From positions 1 through 6,230 of the forward strand of contig SFJN01000151.1 of NCBI GenBank assembly GCA_004555055.1: DNA of 6,230 bases, in the 5' to 3' direction. The translations under genes were made by a program, and so were the position numbers. How positions within the stretch are numbered: position 1 is the stretch's first letter; every line of letters begins with the position of its first letter. The DNA comes from Bacteroidales bacterium (GTDB lineage: Bacteria > Bacteroidota > Bacteroidia > Bacteroidales > Bacteroidaceae). Shown here one piece after another: positions 6,222-6,230 of this stretch. Under the pieces are notes generated by a model that was not told the origin of the DNA, searched no databases, and worked only from the letters and a program-made list of their open reading frames with translations.

Positions 6222-6230
6222 TATGTGAAA

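Overview
The window looks chromosomal and comes from a member of the Bacteroidetes, most likely order Bacteroidales. The family is uncertain, though a Porphyromonas-like genome would fit. Three observations support this: several intergenic matches to the Bacteroidetes vegetative -7 box (TAnnTTTG), no Shine-Dalgarno sequence before any start codon, and GC-rich genes separated by AT-rich gaps. No rRNA, tRNA, CRISPR array, phage gene or complete insertion sequence is visible.

Layout: 1-380 holds no convincing gene, but it has an orphan -7 box, a short direct repeat and one copy of a 14-bp motif. Three minus-strand genes follow, in transcription order: a 588-residue protein of unknown function with a possible YbjN-like N-terminus and a helical, TPR-like C-terminus (4038 to 2272); ribulose-phosphate 3-epimerase, rpe (2169 to 1522); and a DHH/DHHA1 phosphoesterase of the NrnA type (1433 to 381). 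Across a 152-bp AT-rich divergent promoter region, the plus strand carries a cytoplasmic S9-family serine peptidase (4191-6035). The last 195 bp hold a possible weak terminator, the second copy of the 14-bp motif with a degenerate inverted partner, a 10-bp tandem duplication, and a well-formed promoter (TTG, 20 bp, TATCTTTG) pointing out of the window to the right.

The genes do not form one obvious pathway. Rpe belongs to the pentose phosphate pathway, the NrnA-like enzyme clears short oligonucleotides and/or 3'-phosphoadenosine 5'-phosphate, and the S9 enzyme cleaves peptides. All are housekeeping-type cytoplasmic functions. I saw no clear novel system. The points most worth checking are the 14-bp motif shared in sense orientation behind both outward-reading transcription units, the apparent absence of comEC between rpe and the DHH gene, the C-rich, G-poor leader between those two genes, and the uncharacterised 588-residue protein.
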